Below the pieces are notes generated by a model. That model made no database searches, had not been told where the DNA came from, and saw nothing but the letters and a program-made list of their open reading frames with translations. DNA of 18,822 nt. Source: Nephthysia sp036513515. GTDB lineage: Bacteria; Chloroflexota; Dormibacteria; Dormibacterales; Dormibacteraceae. The position numbers and the translations under genes are program-made. The stretch is from positions 1-18,822 of the forward strand of contig DATBYW010000140.1 in the NCBI GenBank assembly GCA_036513515.1, in the 5' to 3' direction. Each line of letters opens with the position of its first letter. The first letter of the stretch is position 1. This document shows positions 15,197 through 18,822 of this stretch, one piece after another.

Positions 15197-15215
15197 AATG
15201 TAACAATGTAATTAC
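15197..15215 (+). promoter_or_regulatory. AATGTAA direct repeat with GTAATTAC palindrome at the gene start
   Basis: AATGTAA occurs at 15197-15203 and 15205-15211, and GTAATTAC (15208-15215) is a perfect palindrome ending one base before ATG 15217. An AACAAT/TAACAAT element at 15201-15207 is a possible -10, placing the message start at or near the ATG. The arrangement fits a self-bound operator for the downstream ribbon-helix-helix-like protein. Confidence 0.5.
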
Positions 15216-15216
15216 G

Positions 15217-15723
15217 ATGTCTGAGGCCGAGATCCGGGGCTGGCTGATCGGTCGCCTTCCGGAAGGCTGGTTTGCCGGTCCGCCCGAGGTGGAGATCGAC
15301 GGTGAGGAGGTCCTGGTGATCGGCAAGCTGGCCGCCCCCGTGCCTGCGGCCGCTCCAGGATCGGAGGCTGGCCGGGTCGCCGGCGAAGGCCACCTGGAGC
15401 AGTTCCGCGAGGAGACCAGGGAGCAGCGGATGCGCATTGCCATCGAGGCAGAGCGGCGCTTTGGGCGGAAGCTTTCCTGGGGCGCCGTGGTTGGCGGCGA
15501 GCGCCGGCTCTTCACGACGCTCTCCATCCCGGTCATGACGCGCCTCAGGCTGCCGGAGCGGCAGGTCCTCGACACGCTGGTCGAAGCGGGGGTCGCGCGC
15601 AGCCGCAGCGAGGCCCTGGCCTGGTGCGTCAGGCTGGTGGGCAAGCACCAGGCGGACTGGATCCAGGAACTCCGAGAGGCCCTGGTCAAGGTCGGCGAGC
15701 TGCGCCGGCGCGGACCCGCCTGA
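15217..15723 (+). CDS. Ribbon-helix-helix-like protein with unknown N-terminal domain
   Basis: This 168-aa soluble protein has two parts. The N-terminal region (RGWLIGRLPEGWFAGPPEVEIDGEEVLVIGKL) has a strand-rich pattern I do not assign. After a Pro/Ala linker comes a charged helix (HLEQFREETREQRMRIAIEAE, about 61-81), then RLRLPERQVLDTLVEAGVARSRSEAL, the strand-helix-turn-helix order of a CopG/Arc-type DNA-binding domain. This suggests a small transcription factor. ATG 15217 is preceded directly by a palindrome and a possible -10, with no Shine-Dalgarno, so translation is probably leaderless and the gene autoregulated. It sits between the ketose operon and the glycosidase gene, which starts 16 bases after its stop. 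A regulator of either is possible. Confidence 0.6.
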   Translation: MSEAEIRGWLIGRLPEGWFAGPPEVEIDGEEVLVIGKLAAPVPAAAPGSEAGRVAGEGHLEQFREETREQRMRIAIEAERRFGRKLSWGAVVGGERRLFTTLSIPVMTRLRLPERQVLDTLVEAGVARSRSEALAWCVRLVGKHQADWIQELREALVKVGELRRRGPA

Positions 15724-15739
15724 TCGGAGCCGGCGGCGA

Positions 15740-16663
15740 TTGCGGCTCGGGGTCAGCTTCTCGCCGCGCCGCGCCCAGGAAGCCGGCCTGGAATGGCGCC
15801 CGGCATTGCAGCGGCTGCTCTCGTTCGGCCTGGACCCGGTTCGCCTGAGCGCCTACTGGGCGGACGTCGAGCGCGAAGGGTACGAAGACCTCGACTGGCA
15901 GCTGGACCAGGTGGCCGCCGCCGGCCGCTCCCTGGTGCTGACGGTGGGCATGAAGGCGATGGGCTGGCCGGAGTTCTACGTGCCCAGCTACCTGCAGCCG
16001 GCCGGCCGCGCTCGTGGCGAGATCGCAGCCTCGAGACCCGCCCTGACTGCCGGTGTGATGGAGTTTCTGCAGGAGACCGTCGAGCGGTATCGCGGCCATC
16101 CCGCCCTTACCGCCTGGCAGGTGGAGAACGAGCCCCTGAACATCTCCGGCCCTCATCGCTGGTGGATCGCACCCCAGATCCTCCGCCAGGAACTGGCCGC
16201 CGTTCGCGCGGCCGACCCCAGCCGCAGGGTCGTGCTCACCGCCTTCGCTCACTTCAACAGGCTGCTGGACACGCTCTCCACCCCGCGAGGGCAGGGCGCC
16301 GGGCGCCTCCTGGAGCTGCTGTCTCCGGGCGACGTGCTCGGGCTGGACGTCTACCAGAGGATCGGACGCCGGCAGTTCGGATTCAACCGGGTGGCTCGCG
16401 CGGACAGCGCCTGGAGCGTCGAAGCCGAGCGCTGGCGGCGCCAGGCTGAGGAGAGCGACCGCCAGGCCTGGGTGACCGAGGCCCAGGCCGAGCCCTGGGG
16501 ACCCGCAAAGTTCGATCCGGACGATCTGGCCTCGCTGCTGGAGGGCCTGCGGGGAGCCGGATACCAGACGGTTCTGCTCTGGGGCGCCGAGCACTGGCTG
16601 GCCAGGTCCGCGGCCGGGGACGAGGGCTGGCTGGAGGCGGTCACCGCCTTCCAGGGGCGGTGA
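15740..16663 (+). CDS. Clan GH-A-like glycoside hydrolase, cytoplasmic
   Basis: This 307-aa (beta/alpha)8 protein has clan GH-A features: a first strand LGVSFSP, VRLSAYWADVE (34-44), LVLTVG (65-70), the acid/base site AWQVENEP with E131 after Asn130, LGLDVYQRIG (200-209) and a strand WVTEAQAEPW in which E247 is the likely nucleophile. Retaining glycosidases of GH5, GH42 and relatives share this NE plus C-terminal Glu pair; I cannot assign a family. The start is TTG 15740, with GGAG ten bases upstream. No signal peptide is present, so it should act on imported glycosides inside the cell. The gene lies next to the sugar ABC and isomerase/kinase genes and could release the monosaccharide that enters the pathway. 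Confidence 0.72.
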   Translation: MRLGVSFSPRRAQEAGLEWRPALQRLLSFGLDPVRLSAYWADVEREGYEDLDWQLDQVAAAGRSLVLTVGMKAMGWPEFYVPSYLQPAGRARGEIAASRPALTAGVMEFLQETVERYRGHPALTAWQVENEPLNISGPHRWWIAPQILRQELAAVRAADPSRRVVLTAFAHFNRLLDTLSTPRGQGAGRLLELLSPGDVLGLDVYQRIGRRQFGFNRVARADSAWSVEAERWRRQAEESDRQAWVTEAQAEPWGPAKFDPDDLASLLEGLRGAGYQTVLLWGAEHWLARSAAGDEGWLEAVTAFQGR

Positions 16664-16709
16664 ACTGCGTGACCCCAGAACCCCTGGGCCAGGTTTCTCG
16701 CCGCGCCTC

Positions 16710-16715
16710 TAGACT
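16710..16715 (+). promoter_or_regulatory. -10 box (TAGACT) just before the last gene
   Basis: TAGACT lies nine bases before GTG 16725. No good -35 and no Shine-Dalgarno are seen, so the message would start almost at the GTG. Confidence 0.45.
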
Positions 16716-16724
16716 GCTCGGGTC

Positions 16725-18822
16725 GTGGCCGCGGTCTTCCAGAACCGTTTCTTCGTCGTGCTCCTCGCGGTGGTGCTGGGAGGGTCAGCATCATGGCTGA
16801 CCGGGGCCGCGCTGGAGCGCCAGCCCGCCGCCGTTGCGGCCCCCTCGGCCCCCTCGCCCTGCCGCCTGGCCCACGGCGTCCAGCACGTGGTCTACCTGCA
16901 GTTCGACAACCTTCACCTCAGCCGCGACGTCTCCAGCGTGCCTTCGGACCTTGAGCAGATGCCCCGCCTCCAGGGCTTCCTGGAAGAGAACGGCACACTC
17001 CTCGGCAACGCGCACGGGGCGCTGATCCCCAACGGCGGCGGCGACGCCATCTCCTCGCTGACCGGGCTCTATCCCGACCACCACGGCCAGCCGGTCGGGG
17101 ACGGCTGGCGCTACCTCGACCCGGACGTCAGCAGCGCCGGCGCCGGCTCCTCCCTCTACTGGACGTCCCGGATCTCCGATGGCCGCTCGGGCAGCGTCGC
17201 CAATTCCGGCTTCAACCTGGTGAGCTCCGGCGGCCGCAACGTTCCAGCTCCCTGGGTGCCCTTCACTCGCGCCGGGTGCGACGTCGGCGCGGCGGGAGGG
17301 CCCGCCGGGCTGGTGCTGGAGAACACGACCTCGGACCTGGAGGCGGTCTTCGGGCGCGGTTCAAAGGAGGTGGCCGAGGCCAGCGCCGACCCCGCCGCAG
17401 GGGCCGCAGCATTCCTCGGCCTCGCCATCCATTGCGCCCGGCCAAGTCCCGCCTGCTCGTCTTCGCTGGGAGGCCGGCCTGACCGCCTACCCGACGAGCC
17501 GGGCGGGTACGACGGCTACAACGCCCTCTACGGCCAGCGCTACCTGGGCCCACGGATCGCTCCTTCAGGGCAACTGACCGACCTCGAGGGCCGGCCGCTG
17601 GACCGCTTCCCCGGGTTCGGCGCCATGACGCCGTCCGCGAGCCTCGGCTATGTCGCGGCGATGCAGGAGCACGGGGTGCCGGTGACCTTCGCCTACCTCT
17701 CCGACCCGCACTACTCCGCGGCCCGGGGCGCCTACGGGCCGGGCGAGCCAGGCTACGTTCAGCAGCTCCAGGACTACGACCGCGCCTTCGCGCTCTTCCT
17801 CGATCGCCTGAAGCGAGGAGGCATCGGACCCGAGAACACCCTGTTCGTCGTGTCCTCAGGCGAGAGCGCCCGCTTTGTCGGTGCTCCGCCGCGTCCGGCC
17901 GGCTGCGACGGAGCGCAGACGCAGTGCGGCTACGAGCAGAGAGGCGCGATCGAGGTCAACCTGCCCGGCCTCCTCGCCGAGCAGCAGAAAGTCGCCACTC
18001 CGCCTGGTCTGCAGGACGCCGCCGGGTACGCGCTCTGGGTCAAGGGCGATCCCGGCTCGGTGACCTCCGTGACCCGGACCCTCGAAAAGGCCACCGGCCG
18101 GCTCGTGGTCAGGGATCCGTACAGCGGCGCCAGCCAGCCGCTGATTCGCTACATGGCCGACCGCGCCGAGTTGAGGCTCCTACACATGGTGAGCGCCGAC
18201 CCCGCCCGCGCGCCGAGCTTCGTCCTGGTCGCCAATCCGGGCTACTACCTGGCGGGAGGGCCGCCCACCTGCACCCTGGAGGGTTGCCTGGCTGTCGATC
18301 CCCGGAGGCCCTATAACCAGGGTGCCCCCGGCCTCGACCTCGGCACGGCCTGGCTGGCAGTGGCCGGGCCCGGCGTAGCAAGGAACCGGCTGGATTCCCA
18401 GACCTGGATCGACCAGGCCGACATCCGTCCCACGCTGCTGGCGCTGGTCGGCCTGCGGGACAGCTATGCCCACGACGGACGAGTCGTCTCCGAGGCCCTG
18501 CGGCAGGAGGCCGAGCCGCCCGGTATACGGGAGTCGCGAGCTGCCTACGAGAGCGTCGCCGCCAGCCTCGAGCAGCTCAACTCGCCGGCCGGCAGGGTGG
18601 GACTGCTGAGCCTGGCGGCCGCGACCCGGGCATTGAGATCGGACTCGGCCGGCGACGGCGCCTATCGCGTCTACCTGCTGCGCATCCAGGGCTTCTCGGA
18701 GCGCAGGGACGCTGCGGCCGGCCAGATGCTGACCGCCCTGGAAGCCGCCGCCTTCGACGGCAAGCCGCTGGACCCGCGCGCCGCGGCGGCGATGGTCAAC
18801 CAGGCCGACCAGTTGATCACCG
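16725..18822 (+). CDS. Alkaline-phosphatase-fold protein, probable pseudoenzyme (partial, runs off right edge)
   Basis: An uninterrupted 699-codon frame starts at GTG 16725 and is still open at the edge. Residues 1-29 are an N-terminal hydrophobic signal or anchor, followed by a Pro/Ala linker. The fold is recognised from VVYLQFDNLHLSR (55-67, first metal Asp61), VPSDLEQMPRLQGFL, AISSLTGLYPDHHGQ (108-122), a central FAYLSDPH segment, ENTLFVVSSGESARF (about 370-384) and the C-terminal ADIRPTLLALVGLRDSYAHDGR (about 565-586). It would lie outside the membrane. Residues expected to bind metal or act as nucleophile look substituted: NGGGD (103-107) where a Thr/Ser is normal, GESAR (379-383) where an Asp-His pair is normal, and Gln564 in DQAD where a metal His is expected. 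The role may be binding or structural. The gene has no Shine-Dalgarno and a TAGACT box nine bases upstream. Confidence 0.7.
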   Translation, partial: MAAVFQNRFFVVLLAVVLGGSASWLTGAALERQPAAVAAPSAPSPCRLAHGVQHVVYLQFDNLHLSRDVSSVPSDLEQMPRLQGFLEENGTLLGNAHGALIPNGGGDAISSLTGLYPDHHGQPVGDGWRYLDPDVSSAGAGSSLYWTSRISDGRSGSVANSGFNLVSSGGRNVPAPWVPFTRAGCDVGAAGGPAGLVLENTTSDLEAVFGRGSKEVAEASADPAAGAAAFLGLAIHCARPSPACSSSLGGRPDRLPDEPGGYDGYNALYGQRYLGPRIAPSGQLTDLEGRPLDRFPGFGAMTPSASLGYVAAMQEHGVPVTFAYLSDPHYSAARGAYGPGEPGYVQQLQDYDRAFALFLDRLKRGGIGPENTLFVVSSGESARFVGAPPRPAGCDGAQTQCGYEQRGAIEVNLPGLLAEQQKVATPPGLQDAAGYALWVKGDPGSVTSVTRTLEKATGRLVVRDPYSGASQPLIRYMADRAELRLLHMVSADPARAPSFVLVANPGYYLAGGPPTCTLEGCLAVDPRRPYNQGAPGLDLGTAWLAVAGPGVARNRLDSQTWIDQADIRPTLLALVGLRDSYAHDGRVVSEALRQEAEPPGIRESRAAYESVAASLEQLNSPAGRVGLLSLAAATRALRSDSAGDGAYRVYLLRIQGFSERRDAAAGQMLTALEAAAFDGKPLDPRAAAAMVNQADQLIT

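Noticed and set aside
1..18822. CRISPR arrays, tRNA or rRNA genes, IS elements
   Set aside because: No regular repeat-spacer pattern, tRNA-like cloverleaf, rRNA stretch, transposase or terminal inverted repeat was seen on reading both strands.

Overview
The window is high-GC DNA (about two thirds G+C by eye, codon third positions dominated by G/C) with densely packed genes, GTG/TTG starts mixed with ATG, an F420-type luciferase-like oxidoreductase, a Tat-exported sugar-binding lipoprotein and several starts lying just behind a -10 box with no Shine-Dalgarno. This fits a high-GC actinomycete, Chloroflexota or Candidatus Dormibacterota-type soil bacterium; the phylum is inference, as there is no rRNA or marker gene. 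No tRNA, rRNA, CRISPR array, IS element or transposase was seen.

Region 1 (1-2023, + strand) is the end of a conjugation/type IV secretion-like cluster: a possible tail of an upstream gene, a 42-aa one-helix membrane protein, a polytopic VirB6/TrbL-like protein, a small exported M23 (LytM) peptidase and a short single-stranded DNA-binding protein. The genes overlap or nearly touch, as in one transcript. Region 2 (2064-5169, + strand) holds an exported class C beta-lactamase-fold serine hydrolase, a 54-aa Cys/His-rich small protein in an otherwise empty gap, a UspA-like protein and an LLM-class F420-dependent oxidoreductase.

Region 3 (5194-16663) is a sugar-catabolism locus built around a divergent promoter at about 8388-8490. 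Leftward runs deoR-type repressor, xylulokinase, alpha/beta hydrolase. Rightward runs substrate-binding lipoprotein, two ABC permeases, an ADP-dependent phosphofructokinase/glucokinase-family kinase, a class I LacD-type bisphosphate aldolase, a D-lyxose isomerase-type cupin and a P-loop sugar/nucleoside kinase. A ribbon-helix-helix-like protein with a palindrome at its own start and a clan GH-A-like glycosidase follow. Together these could import an aldose of the lyxose/mannose/talose series, isomerise it to a ketose, phosphorylate it once (XylB or the P-loop kinase), phosphorylate it again with ADP as donor, and cleave the bisphosphate to trioses. No ABC ATPase is encoded here.

Region 4 (16725 to the right edge) is one long open gene for a secreted or anchored alkaline-phosphatase-fold protein whose expected metal-binding and nucleophile positions look substituted, suggesting a pseudoenzyme. 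It is cut off by the window end.

The strongest candidate for something new is the bacterial operon pairing an ADP-dependent sugar kinase with a bisphosphate aldolase and a cupin isomerase.
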